A DNA stretch of 64,000 nucleotides from positions 13,679,501-13,743,500 of the forward strand of contig NC_090784.1 in the NCBI RefSeq assembly GCF_040054535.1. Reading direction: 5' to 3'. The DNA is from Antennarius striatus. Taxonomy: Eukaryota; Chordata; Actinopteri; Lophiiformes; Antennariidae. Below the pieces are notes generated by a model. It ran no database searches. It had not been told where the DNA came from and worked only from the letters and a program-made list of their open reading frames with translations. Positions within the stretch are counted from its first letter, which is position 1. Each line of letters begins with the position of its first letter. Shown piece after piece: positions 11,909-22,021 of the stretch. Position numbers and translations under genes: made by a program.

Positions 11909-12690
11909 TTAAGACGACCTGCTTCAGGTTTTAGAGCTCTGCCGCGTTAAATCATGTGTACGGATCAAAAGGAAAAGACAGGCTCTTTAATGCGACTAGA
12001 TCAAACTAATGTCTTAACACCAGAGAACACTAGAACATCCATATAAAATGGAAAGATGGACAAGGATGACAATGATTGGAGGACAATGATACTGTACTGT
12101 ATATCCTTGTGCATCCTACTCAGACTCAATGGTAACTCAGGCTGGAAAGTGGCCCCACTCTGTTGCCGGTCCCTGGGGAGGAGGAAAAAAAATCAGTTAT
12201 ATCATCAGTGTTCTTTGTTTTGCTGTGTTCTTTTTATGTTTGTTGTTGTTGTTTTTTATTAGGCTGACGTAATAATTAACAATCTTGTTCACTATCTACA
12301 TATCAGCCCCATCCATCCATTTTCTTTGATGTGTTTGGCATTGGGAGTCTTAAGATATTACTCAAACATGTCATCATTTTATGTACATTATGAACATGCT
12401 TTAAAAGTTCATTCAATGTCAAGCTATTATATTGGAGTCAGAATATTCAAACTCGGTTTTGTAAATGTGTAACTCTGAATCTCCTGTTAAATCTGTACTG
12501 TAAGAATGTCAGTGTTTAGACGGCTGAATCCAGCCATTAGATAGCCAAACATGTTAAGGACTCTGTATTATGTATCTGAAAGAGGAGGATAGATTCCATG
12601 AGAGTCTGTCCTAGATTAGTCAATAAAAGTTTGTTAGCTGACGTAAGTAAATAATAATGGTCCCAAAAGAAAGTGGGAGAAAAAGATGGT
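11909..12690. other. Intergenic, no gene seen
   Basis: AT-rich sequence upstream of the smpd5 promoter. I see only short open frames and a GTT run near 12240-12255. Confidence 0.5.
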
Positions 12691-13440
12691 CACAGGTTGA
12701 CCATGATTCCAGTGGACCTTGTTCTTTCTCTTTTCCTTTTTTCCCTTTCACCTCATCTCCATTTTTCATTTGGAGATTTTTCTGCCACTGAGAGTACACC
12801 TTTGCTGGTAGAGTGGAGAAGGTCTTGTTTATTCTCCTGGCCTCAATCTCCTTGGTGTATCTCTTCAGTCAGGTAGCCAGAGCCGTCAGTCTCTGTTTGG
12901 CAGTTTACCTGTCTCTGTTTGGCAGGTACCTGGGATACCTGGGTACCCCTTTATTCACCATGTTCCCCTTCTGCAGCTCGGCTAGCTGGCTGACTTCTCT
13001 CCGTGTCGCCTTTATCTTGGCCTCTAACCGTCTCTTCCATGGAGGGTATTGTTTGTTATGCCCTGTGTTGATCTTACATCCCAGCATCTCGAGGATTACT
13101 GTTGCTGTACTGTGGATCAGCTTGTTGGTCTCAGTTATGTTCCCTGTGGGGATGGTTCTTATTGCAGCATTCACATCTTCTAGCAGATCTTCTGAAGGTA
13201 CTTGACAACTTAGCTTCGGTATTTGTCGGAGGCTCCAGGTTTCCATTTGGGTCACGATCTTCCTTCTCAGGTCAGCAGCTCTTGTATTGAGGCTGTGTAT
13301 GTCTGTTGGGGCTTGGTACCCAATCTCGGATTGTGGGGGGGGTGATATCCCCCCGCTGACCTGGCGTCCTGGCTCCCCCTTGCCGTAGCATTGTTGTAGT
13401 ATTTCATCGATCTCTAATTGTGACAGCAGTTTTCAGTTAC
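12690..13440 (-). mobile_element. LINE (non-LTR retrotransposon) fragment, pre-RT region
   Basis: Minus-strand reading gives NTGHNKQYPPWKRRLEAKIK and REVSQLAELQKGN, then in another frame YTKEIEARRINKTFS and KVYSQWQKN. From memory these are successive pieces of a LINE polyprotein found in fishes and other animals, lying before its reverse transcriptase. The frame changes and stops show a decayed, 5'-region fragment; no RT core follows. The clade is uncertain (R4/Dong-like is one possibility). Confidence 0.6.
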
Positions 13441-13472
13441 GGATGTTGGAACACTGGGCTAACAGCTGTTTC

Positions 13473-13506
13473 TTTGTTAAACTACATAACTATGTAGTTT
13501 AACAAA
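13473..13506. repeat. Perfect palindrome, 16-bp arms and 2-nt loop
   Basis: The arms TTTGTTAAACTACATA and its reverse complement flank AC. It sits about 30-35 bases from the edge of the LINE fragment and is followed by a partial copy of one arm (GAAACTACATAAATATG). It could form a cruciform or be the remains of a short inverted-repeat element. Confidence 0.65.
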
Positions 13507-13699
13507 TATGAAACTACATAAATATGTACAGTGAGGGGAGGGTGGTTGGGGTATGGACAATGCTTGTGCTTTTGTAACGTTGACGTACAGCCAGTGATTA
13601 TGCTTGGGTGATATCATTGGTTTTTGTTTAAAAACCACATTTTTGTGGCCATGTCCACATGTGCCGCATAAGTGCATTAATCAACACATTTATAAGCAG

Positions 13700-14132
13700 A
13701 ACGACTCCGAGAATGGGACCGGGATGCCGTTTCTCCTGGAGGACGACCATCACAGAGTTCTCCCACCAGCAGGCAGCACATCCCGGTCAGACCCAGAACT
13801 GACGTCGGTGAGGAAAGTGATGAATGAATAAATAACTATACAAACTTCATGACTCATAAATAAAGAAACAGACGGACAAATATTCAAGTAGCAAGCATGT
13901 TTATCAACATGGAGCTGTTATACGTCAGAAAATAGCCGGTTTGACCTCCGTCCATTCTGTGTGTACATGTAAACATGGGTCACACACACTGACGTCACAG
14001 CGGTTTTCATCGCAGGGAGACGCCCCCCGGATAGAAGTTCTGGTTACAGCATCCATACAACAAACCATACTCAGCATTTTCAAAAAACTTCACTTTGGCC
14101 AGCGTTTTCGTCCCAGATGTATAACTTTAGAG
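13700..14132 (+). CDS. Two candidate exons of an unidentified plus-strand gene
   Basis: Exon A is 13700-13807 (108 bp, acceptor TATAAGCAG, donor gtgagg) and reads NDSENGTGMPFLLEDDHHRV then PPAGSTSRSDPELTS. Exon B is 14016-14132 (117 bp, acceptor TTTTCATCGCAG, donor gtaaga) and reads GDAPRIEVLVTASIQQTILS then IFKKLHFGQRFRPRCITLE. Both are stop-free, multiples of three, in phase 0, and GC-richer than their surroundings, so they would splice in frame. I do not recognise the protein and found no convincing further exons. It may be a pseudogene piece or chance. Confidence 0.3.
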
Positions 14133-15722
14133 GTAAGAAGTCAAATGATTTCATAGATAACCATCACTGCAAATTCTGGAGACTGGTACAAAATAAAAAA
14201 GAGATGCAGCCTTGAACCTACAGACAAAGATAACTACATCCTGTCAGGATATAAAATTGGTGCCATATTATCCCTCTTTGACATCGCTTTAAATGTCTAA
14301 AAGACAACATGGATGTAAAAGTTTACCATTCAACATGAATTATATATGTCGATATATAACTTCATTGAAAAATACATGCATTTTTTGAAAACACAATTTT
14401 GTTAGAGAAAACCTAGTACAACTTGTGTTATCAGCAGTACAATAAACATGAAGTCATGGAGGTTTCAGAATGTTTGTTACCAGACAACAATATAAAGTAC
14501 GGTATGCACCACATGGAAGCACCATCTACATCTACAATACTACCTTAAAACATTTGGTGTGCTACAAATGAAACTGAAATTCTTGATATATAAGCGTTTT
14601 TTTCAATGATTTTGTGCATGAGATGACTATCGTCATGAGGCAACCACAGACATAAAATGTTAAAAATATAACTATAAATATATTTTTGTACCTTTTGTCA
14701 TACACACATACAGAGTAATTTACCGTACATGGAAAGAATAACTGCTACAGTATTAGTATTTAGATAAAACAGATTAAATCTGTATAAAAGTGACCATAAT
14801 CATGTTTAACAAAAAGCACAAGCAATGTACCATCACTTTTATATTATGACACTTTCTAAAACATTTGCCACCATATCAGATTGTTTCTGAAAAGACGTTT
14901 GACAAATTTTGAACAAAAAAGGTTGATAAAACAGAAGTATTTTCAAAGTGGTGTGTTCAGGATGGAGAATATATGTAAAAACATAATCTTGCCAACTGAA
15001 ATGAGTTGCAGCTGGGTCCTTGACAATTTTTAAAGTCAGGAACATTTTCTGCCAGGAGGTGGTATGTGGCTGTCGTGTGCTCGTGTTACTTGTAACTGGA
15101 GTAACACGAGTGTATAAGCTGGTGAAAAAATCCATCTCACATCTATTTCTCAGTGATAAATGTAAAGATCTGGATTATTAGTAACACTAAATAAGGACAT
15201 TGCAAACATCTTGAACGTTGCTGGTCCAGCCTGTTGATGTCACCTGTTTTTTTTACAACTTTATATACAACTTCAAGTCACATGAAGTTCTGGCTTCAAA
15301 AACTGATGACAGGAAAAGAAATAAGAAATAAAAAATCCTTCCATCTGCTGTTGCGGGTCTTGGGGTGCTGGAGCCTATCTCAGCTGACTGGGGGCATAAG
15401 GCAGGGTTTAAAACTTTTTTTTTTTTTAAATTTCAATGCTAGACAGTGAGTCGAAATAGCCCAGTAGCCAGACTAATGTGCAAGGAAAGGAAATAAATGC
15501 CACTACACATAATGTAGATTCTTAATTTTCCCCCTTAATTGTTGCTCTCTGCCTAGACAAGCATCGCAGATACAAAGCATCTTGTTTTCTCTTGGAATAG
15601 TAGTACATATGTCTATCTGCTCTCCAGAGAAGAAGATAAAGAAAGCTAACGGGAAACCTCAGGTTTCAGTTTGCAATGCTTTCAAATAAACAAGATGATC
15701 ATTGATGACGTCAGCAGCCTGA
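14133..15722. other. 3' flank of the slc1a4-like gene, repeat tail
   Basis: AT-rich, without coding evidence; the right part probably holds the transporter's 3' untranslated region. At about 15340-15415 lies an L2-type LINE tail (GGGGTGCTGGAGCCTATCTC, AGCTGACTGGGGGCATAAGG) followed by a T run. Confidence 0.5.
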
Positions 15723-17279
15723 TTACAAGACAGACTCAGATTCAGCCTCATTACTGACCTCTTCATTGCCATGACCATTTTTCTCCATTAGCTGCGAGCA
15801 TTCAGGAACATCAGTTCTGACTTCAATTAGCTCTGTTAACTCTCCTCCGTTGGATGAATCTTGAAAGAACTGTAGGATGCCAGCTCCCAAGGCATTGCTC
15901 TCTATATCCAGCACTGTGCGGGTACTGTCAATGAGCCAGTCAACAGCCAGAATGAGAGAGATGTCACTGGTGGGCAATCCGACGGCCTCCAGTATGATAG
16001 CAAGGGTCATAACACCTCCAGCAGGAAGGCTTACTGCACCAACATTGGTTACTGTAGCTGTCAACAGGATTGTAATGACTTGGAGGAAGTTGAGGGGAAT
16101 GTTGTTCAGTTGAGCGATGAAAATAGTAGCCACACACTGGAACAGCGCCGTTCCATTCATGTTGACGGTCACTCCGATGGGTAGGATGAAACGACTGATG
16201 TGCTTGGATACGCCATTATTTTCCTCCACGCACTTCATTGTCACGGGAAGGGCGGCCAAGCTAGAGGCAGTTCCAAAGGCAGTTTCCAGAGCGGTGAATG
16301 TTCCCCAGAGGAATACGTAAGGGTTCTTATTTGTAATGAAGCAGTATATGCGGGGAAGTACAATGATGCCATGGATGGCATGTCCAACAATGCAACATGC
16401 TATATACTTTCCCAGACAGGCAAACAGTGAAACCACATTGTTCAGCTTAACAATCTTGACAGCTACAAGGAACATGATACCAAAAGGGGCATACCACATG
16501 ATCCAGGACACCAGCACCATGGTGGCCTCACTGAAGGACTTGAAGAACTTAATGAGGATCTCTCCTTCCTCCCCCAGCTTCCTTAAAGCTATACCAAACA
16601 TGACGGCGAAGACGACCAGACCAAGAATGTTCATGCTGTCCTGATGTGTTCCGATGGGCAATTTTTCCACTGTGACATTGGGGTTTCCGTCAGTGCCATT
16701 CTTGGTAACGAGTTTGTAGCTAGTGGTATATGATTGAAAGGAAGCAGATACCAGGTTGGAGGGGAAAATGTTTCTGATCAAATCTAAGAAGGAGTCTATC
16801 ACGTTTTTGGGTTCAGAGATGCCATCATCCAGCAATTCGATTCTGGTTTTGGTCACCGACCCCGGCATTACAATGAAAGCCATCGCAACCCCGATGATGG
16901 AGGCCATCAACGTGGTCATCAAGAAGAAGAGCATTGCCCAACCACCGAGCCTGCCAAGGGTTTTTGAGTTGATGTTGGCATCCACGGACACAACACTGCA
17001 CACCACCAGTGGGATGATGATCAATTCCATTAATTGAATGAGCAGATCACCCGGGAAGCCAATGTAGATGATCTGTGATCTAGAGAGTGTCACGTTGCGC
17101 ACAGCAAGGCCAATCAAAACTCCGGCAATGATCCCTACCACAGTGAGAATCACAAGCAAATTAGCCATCACAATCCTCTTCACCCGCTGGGACAGTGGTT
17201 CAGGATTTTTCCTTTTGGGACTCGTCGATTCATTAGTAAGCGCCTCGCTGTTGGAGGCTGTGCCTTCTTCTGAGTCCAT
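15723..17279 (-). CDS. Intronless SLC1A4/ASCT1-like transporter
   Basis: A single uninterrupted frame of 518 residues with the full SLC1 fold. It matches human SLC1A4 from the first membrane segment (residues 36-60) to the last residues (ESVL), including MNILGLVVFAVMFGIALRKL, EATMVLVSWIMWYAPFGIMF and ISRFILPIGVTVNMNGTALF. Extracellular N-glycosylation sites NGT (194) and NVT (201) are present. SLC1A4-type genes are multi-exon, so this is likely an old retrocopy kept open. Key sites differ: NMDGA is NMNGT (Asn375), the HP1 tip CSSSAT is ASSLAA (338-343), the HP2 GAAG is GAVS (414-417), and TM8 reads D451-S-T-R454-T with D458 and N462, where ASCTs have T/C, N and D. Arg454 is the acidic-substrate residue of EAATs. 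Sodium binding or substrate may therefore be altered, or transport lost. A retained gene is more likely than a pseudogene, given the long frame. Confidence 0.88.
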   Translation of the reverse strand: MDSEEGTASNSEALTNESTSPKRKNPEPLSQRVKRIVMANLLVILTVVGIIAGVLIGLAVRNVTLSRSQIIYIGFPGDLLIQLMELIIIPLVVCSVVSVDANINSKTLGRLGGWAMLFFLMTTLMASIIGVAMAFIVMPGSVTKTRIELLDDGISEPKNVIDSFLDLIRNIFPSNLVSASFQSYTTSYKLVTKNGTDGNPNVTVEKLPIGTHQDSMNILGLVVFAVMFGIALRKLGEEGEILIKFFKSFSEATMVLVSWIMWYAPFGIMFLVAVKIVKLNNVVSLFACLGKYIACCIVGHAIHGIIVLPRIYCFITNKNPYVFLWGTFTALETAFGTASSLAALPVTMKCVEENNGVSKHISRFILPIGVTVNMNGTALFQCVATIFIAQLNNIPLNFLQVITILLTATVTNVGAVSLPAGGVMTLAIILEAVGLPTSDISLILAVDWLIDSTRTVLDIESNALGAGILQFFQDSSNGGELTELIEVRTDVPECSQLMEKNGHGNEEVSNEAESESVL

Positions 17280-17446
17280 TTTCTCAGCCGTTTGGGGCGT
17301 AAAGTTAATGATAAACTATGACTTCCGTATTGACAAAGTGGTCAACACGGATTTAACCTTTTAAAGATTTAATCTTTTGATCTTTCTTCATAGTACTTAG
17401 TTTACTCTCCTTTGATCATTCTTTATCTTTCTATTTTATGATATAT

Positions 17447-17485
17447 ACTGTACTGTAAACTGTACTGTAAACTGTACTGTAAACT
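17447..17485. repeat. Tandem 12-bp repeat, about three copies
   Basis: ACTGTACTGTAA is repeated about three times just left of the compound microsatellite. Single related copies (ACTGTAAACTAAATAG) appear right of it. Confidence 0.7.
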
Positions 17486-17491
17486 TTAAAA

Positions 17492-17615
<124 letters not shown>

Positions 17616-18795
17616 CATGGATATACATACATACTGTAAACTAAATAGATATACTGTAACTTTGATCTACACTCCCTTGATCAATGCACAAATGAGACTC
17701 TTTGTTACGTCATTCAGCTTGTGAATGACGTGATAAACTGCCAGACTCTGAAGACCATGCACAACTGCTGAACTACTGTTCAGTCAAGGCTTCAGATTCA
17801 GATAAAGCACACATTGCTGGGGTATTTCAGGTGCAGTCTTCATACTTTGACAGGTGACAAATTTTACATCATGGACATTTTAGATTTACATTCTAATACC
17901 TGTTTACCATTAACATTGACTCTGACACCTAAAGAATCACATAAATGACATTATGAAGCAGCTGCATTGGTAACATTTGGACCTGAACTGCATCTCATGA
18001 GCAGTAATGAGTTATAATGAGCCTAGTAATAATGCTGCGCTAATGATGTCCTTATTGTGGATTTTAAAAAAAGGCAAAGAAAAAAAGAACAGGGCAAAGA
18101 AGAAACTTTAGCAAATAACAAGGGTTTCTTTCTGGATGAAAATAGCGAAGGAAAGCGTGGAAAACACCAGAAATCTTTGGGCCTAATTTAATGTATCTTC
18201 AGTATGTTCACAATTTTCCTTGTTGATTTAAATAAAGATGTTAAAATACCAAGAACTTGTCTTTCAGATTTTTATTATTAAAGCTTTGACTCACATCACC
18301 CAACCACCCATGGTGTTTGGGAGAAGAGAGTGAAGAGTGGTTACAGAGTGTACATATTTTAAGAAATACAAGCAGTATTAGCAATACAGGCAGGGGTGTA
18401 CTGGGTGTAAAGAAAGCAAACAACGGAATCGTCAAGCACCATCAACCGAGACACAATCGGAGCATTAGTGTAACCACAGTAAACGACGCCTTGCTTCAAC
18501 ACTCAAAATTTATAGGTGCTAAAATTATAGGTGTCAACGCTTTGGTTTTCATCAGTACTTAGAACAAACATGCAAAGTAAGATGCCCTGAAGAAAACAAT
18601 CATATTATGCAAGATATAAATAGCTTTCTACTATATCGTCCCAACATGAGTAGTTTCCATTACAACAGATGGGACAAAGATATTAAAATAGTTAGCATCA
18701 ACATGCCTTTTGCTGACAAACTGAGATTTCAATTGAATCTCACAAGATTTTTCCCAATATTTTCCACCCCCCCCCACACACACACACAACTACAG

Positions 18796-18954
18796 TAGGT
18801 CTCCCATAGAAAGAGGGTCTTATTGCCTTTCTCTGCCATTTTACAGAGGCAGTTGAGCAAAATCTGTTTGTCCTTCTGAAATTGGTGAAGTTTATACCAA
18901 CAAAGGTGCCTTGATTGTTGTCAGGTTCTTCAGAAGATTCGAATTATTATAATT
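18796..18954 (-). pseudogene. Broken copy of the last spatc1 exon
   Basis: This segment repeats the end of the functional last exon (19702-19848) at high identity: TTTTACAGAGGCAGTTGAGC, AAAATCTG, GTCCTTCTGAA and GAATTATTATAATTC recur in order. Minus-strand translation gives NYNNSNLLKNLT and, in another frame, ILLNCLCKMAEK, so the frame is lost by indels. It lies about 750 bp downstream of the gene in the same orientation, as expected of a partial tandem duplication. The words GTGGGACCCAT flank it at 18961 and recur at 19557. Confidence 0.8.
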
Positions 18955-19189
18955 CAGTGGTGGGACCCATCTAAATTACTGTACACATGTCGATCAAAGC
19001 CAGACTGTGTATCTTCTCATTCTGACGCGTGCATCCGCTCTACTGCTCTCTTAGCTCAAACATTAAGTCATCATGATTTTTCCGCCTCGTGAATCACTTG
19101 TTTCGAGACTCATTGTGGGGCCACATGAGAAACACACACCCTGAAACTCAAACCTTAGACAATCGACCAATTCTGACAATCGACCAATT

Positions 19190-19660
19190 CACCTAGGTTG
19201 CCTGTTTTCGGGAGGTGGGAGGAAGCCGGAACACCCGGAGAGAGCCCTCGCAGACATGGGGTGAACATACAACTCCACACAAAAAGGAACCAAACAAGGA
19301 ACCTTCTTGTTACAACATTACCGACTGTGCCGCCATGCTGTCCATATTGTTTTATTCATTCAGTCATTCATCTTCAGTACCCGCTTTTTCTGCTGTCACG
19401 TCATGGGGTTGCTGGAGTCTATCCCAGCAGACTTGGGGCATGAGGCGGGTACACTCCGGGCACAGTGGGAGGTGCACTGCTTCGCCACATGAAGAACAGC
19501 TACGCACGAACACTTATGGACAATTTTAGACCAGCCAGTAGTACATATTATATTAGTGGGACCCATGTATATTACATGGATTTTGTATGCTTTTGGGAGT
19601 GGGGGGAAGCCGGAGCACCCGGAGAAAACCCACCCAGACACATGTACCAATATTTGCTAC
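19190..19660. mobile_element. L2-type LINE 3' tail fragments
   Basis: Two copies of a common fish motif (GGAGGTGGGAGGAAGCCGGA at about 19210; GTGGGGGGAAGCCGGAGCAC at about 19600) and one copy of its partner (GGGGTTGCTGGAGTCTATCC at about 19403, then GGCATGAGGCGGGTACACTC). I recall these as parts of L2/Maui-like LINE tails. The tandem GACAATCGACCAATTC precedes them at about 19159-19188. Confidence 0.55.
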
Positions 19661-19701
19661 CCCATTCCTCCAGGAAGTGGCAGCTACAATTACCGGTATG
19701 T

Positions 19702-22011
19702 CTACCAGAGAAAGAGGGTATTATCCTTCTCTGACATTTTACAGAGGCAGTTGAGCAAAATCTGAATGTCCTTCTGAAGTTGCTGAGGTGCCCTGGATGT
19801 TATCAACTTCTTCAGAACATTTGAATTGTTATAATTCGTCTCCAGGGTGCTGAGGTAATTCGTCTGCATGATCCCATAGGTGTTCACGACAAATTCAGAA
19901 AAAACAGGGTGAAACTTTGTTTGATAACCAAGCTGGGACAAACTATCCATGAGCTTAATGTATCTCTTTGTGAGAAAAAGCCGATAGTCGTCATCTTCCT
20001 CCCCTGTCAGTGGGTGTGTGCTCGCCTGTAAGAGAGAAAGAAGACCTTGTTACATTCCAATGTCATGAAGATGGAACTTTATGCACTGAAGAATCAAAAA
20101 GCAAGAAGTTTTTCTGAAGAGTTCACAACTTTTTGAAACATAGATAAAATTATTACTGTCTCACCTCTTTGATCTTGTCAGGTATATTCTGGACTGTGAA
20201 GCCATAAAACCTCTTACGCCCCCGGAAAACATATGACAAAATTCTTTTATCCAGCTGATAGGCAATTTCTCCCAGAAACTTTTTTTGACCTTCAATAAAA
20301 TAAGACAGGTCAAAAAAATAAATGCGTCTTTCTACAATTTGGACTGTCAATACTTTAAAGGAATCCACCTGTAGGAGTGTCACTCACCTTCGACCTCTGA
20401 GGAGGTTTCTGACCGTATGCCTTGAGTCACTTCTGGGTTTGGGCACGCTGAATTTTGTAGGAAAGATGTGAAGTTGATGGGGGATGATGCTCGATTTTCA
20501 CCTTTGAGTCTGGTATGTTGAAAATCTTTTAGAAGCATTTCTTCATCACACGTGTTTCTGAGCTGGCTGGTTGGCTTTGGTGCTGCGAAGGATGTCCAAC
20601 TAACTGATAACACAAATTAAAGATATTATCATTGTCATTTTTCATTAATGAAAAACAGAAGATACCTGTCTTTTGACATTTAAGAGATCAGTGAAGAGAC
20701 ACCTATAAGTTATAAGGAGTAAGTATCAAATGCACCAAGTGACATGTTGAGTAAACAGGAAATCATCGTTTTCTTGCAGATTTTGGGATTCAATCAGATG
20801 TTGCATTAAACCATATACTGTACTGTACATATAGATATCAGTTCTTCGCTAAGGCACAATACATTTTTGATTTACCACGGCAGTTGTTGAATGCAGTGAG
20901 AATGAATAAGTCAATAAAAGCAGCGGTCCCCAACCTTTTTAGCACCACTGACCGGTTTCATCTAAGACAATATTGTCATGGACCGAGCTTCATTTGCTGG
21001 CTGATCTTTAATGACGCCAGGACGGCTTGTTGTAATAATAAATCACTGCAGTGGTCTAATGCGAAATGCAGACATCAACAGACAATACACAACCCTTTTT
21101 TTTTTTTTTTTCATAAATTGATTATCAACATCTCTGTAAACAAAACTATTTATGTTCGAGCAAAAATCCTTTTCAATAAGAAATAATTATAATACAAATT
21201 TTATTCACGTGACTGGGCTGATGGGGTTTATTTTGAAATATAGCGACTTACTATCAGTGCGTTCACTATAGGAGAAATTCTGATCATTTTTATATAAGAG
21301 GTTGAATAAGTCAATCATAAAGTAATAATAATGAGAATTAGTGGGAGCGATCCGGTCCCATGTTGGGGTAACGAGATACAATAAAAACCGGAGTGTGTTC
21401 CGGATGTCTGGTCTGCTTCGTAGTTGGGTTTTGGTTGCGGTCACTGCAGAAAATCCCGCTTCACAAAGACAGGTTGGAAATGGAAGCAGGGTTTTCACTG
21501 CTTTTTGGGTGATCTCATGATATTCTGCCTTGATTTTACTTCAGAACATCGGCAGAACACTCATTTTTGCTCGCTTGTGGCCTTAATATTGGGGCTGGTA
21601 ATCTGTGGTCACCGAGATCTGTCAAGCGGGACAGACGCATGCATTCGTCTCTGCGTCATTCCGCACAGAAGTCACTTTTCAAAATAAAACATCTTTCGAT
21701 TGATAGTAAAAAAAAGGAAAATTCAAACGTTCTGTGCCGAATGGTGCCTAATGGTTGGGGACCGCTGAATAAAAGCACTGCGCCTTGCCTCAGCACCACT
21801 GACCCGTTCAATAGCTGCCATCTACTGGCAGAGAAAAGTATTGACAATTACCTGAGTGCCGCTCCGTACTGTCGTCGACAAAGCTGTCCAACCTGCTTCT
21901 CAAGTCTTTGTTTTCCTTGACTAATTTAATCATAATCCGCAGATTGTCATTTTCCATTCTGAGTTGCCCCATTTTATTGGGCAGGTCGGCTATGGTCTCT
22001 TCCCAGTTCAT
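19702..22011 (-). CDS. spatc1: SPATC1, speriolin
   Basis: Four coding exons (21852-22011, 20388-20603, 20165-20289, 19702-20025) give 825 nt, 274 residues. The N-terminus (MGQLRMENDNLRIMIKLVKE) is a short leucine-zipper-like coiled coil as in speriolin. The middle is Ser/Pro-rich and variable. The C-terminal domain is diagnostic: FLGEIAYQLDKRILSYVF, RFYGFTVQNIPDKI, HPVFSEFVVNTYGI and IQILLNCLCKMSEKD, ending FLW. Mammalian speriolin is a testis protein of the centrosome that binds CDC20. A splice acceptor (CTTTTATACTAG) lies 10 nt before the ATG, so a non-coding exon exists upstream. SPATC1L is the alternative; adjacency to grina favours spatc1, as on human 8q24.3. The first coding intron carries an 847-bp hAT insertion. 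Confidence 0.85.
20921..21767 (-). mobile_element. hAT DNA transposon, 847 bp, with 8-bp target duplication
   Basis: The ends are perfect 15-bp inverted repeats (CAGCGGTCCCCAACC and its complement) with further imperfect matching inward. AATAAAAG directly flanks both sides (20913-20920 and 21768-21775), the 8-bp duplication typical of hAT. Inside, the minus strand encodes the end of a hAT transposase (LPFPTCLCEAGFSAVTATKT, RSRPDIRNTLRF), so this is an internally deleted, non-autonomous copy. It lies in the first coding intron of spatc1. The intact duplication suggests a fairly recent insertion. Confidence 0.92.
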
Positions 22012-22021
22012 TCTGTTGCTT

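Noticed and set aside
15877-17037. Several plus-strand frames opposite the slc1a4-like gene
   Set aside because: Antisense shadows of a real gene, without their own signals.
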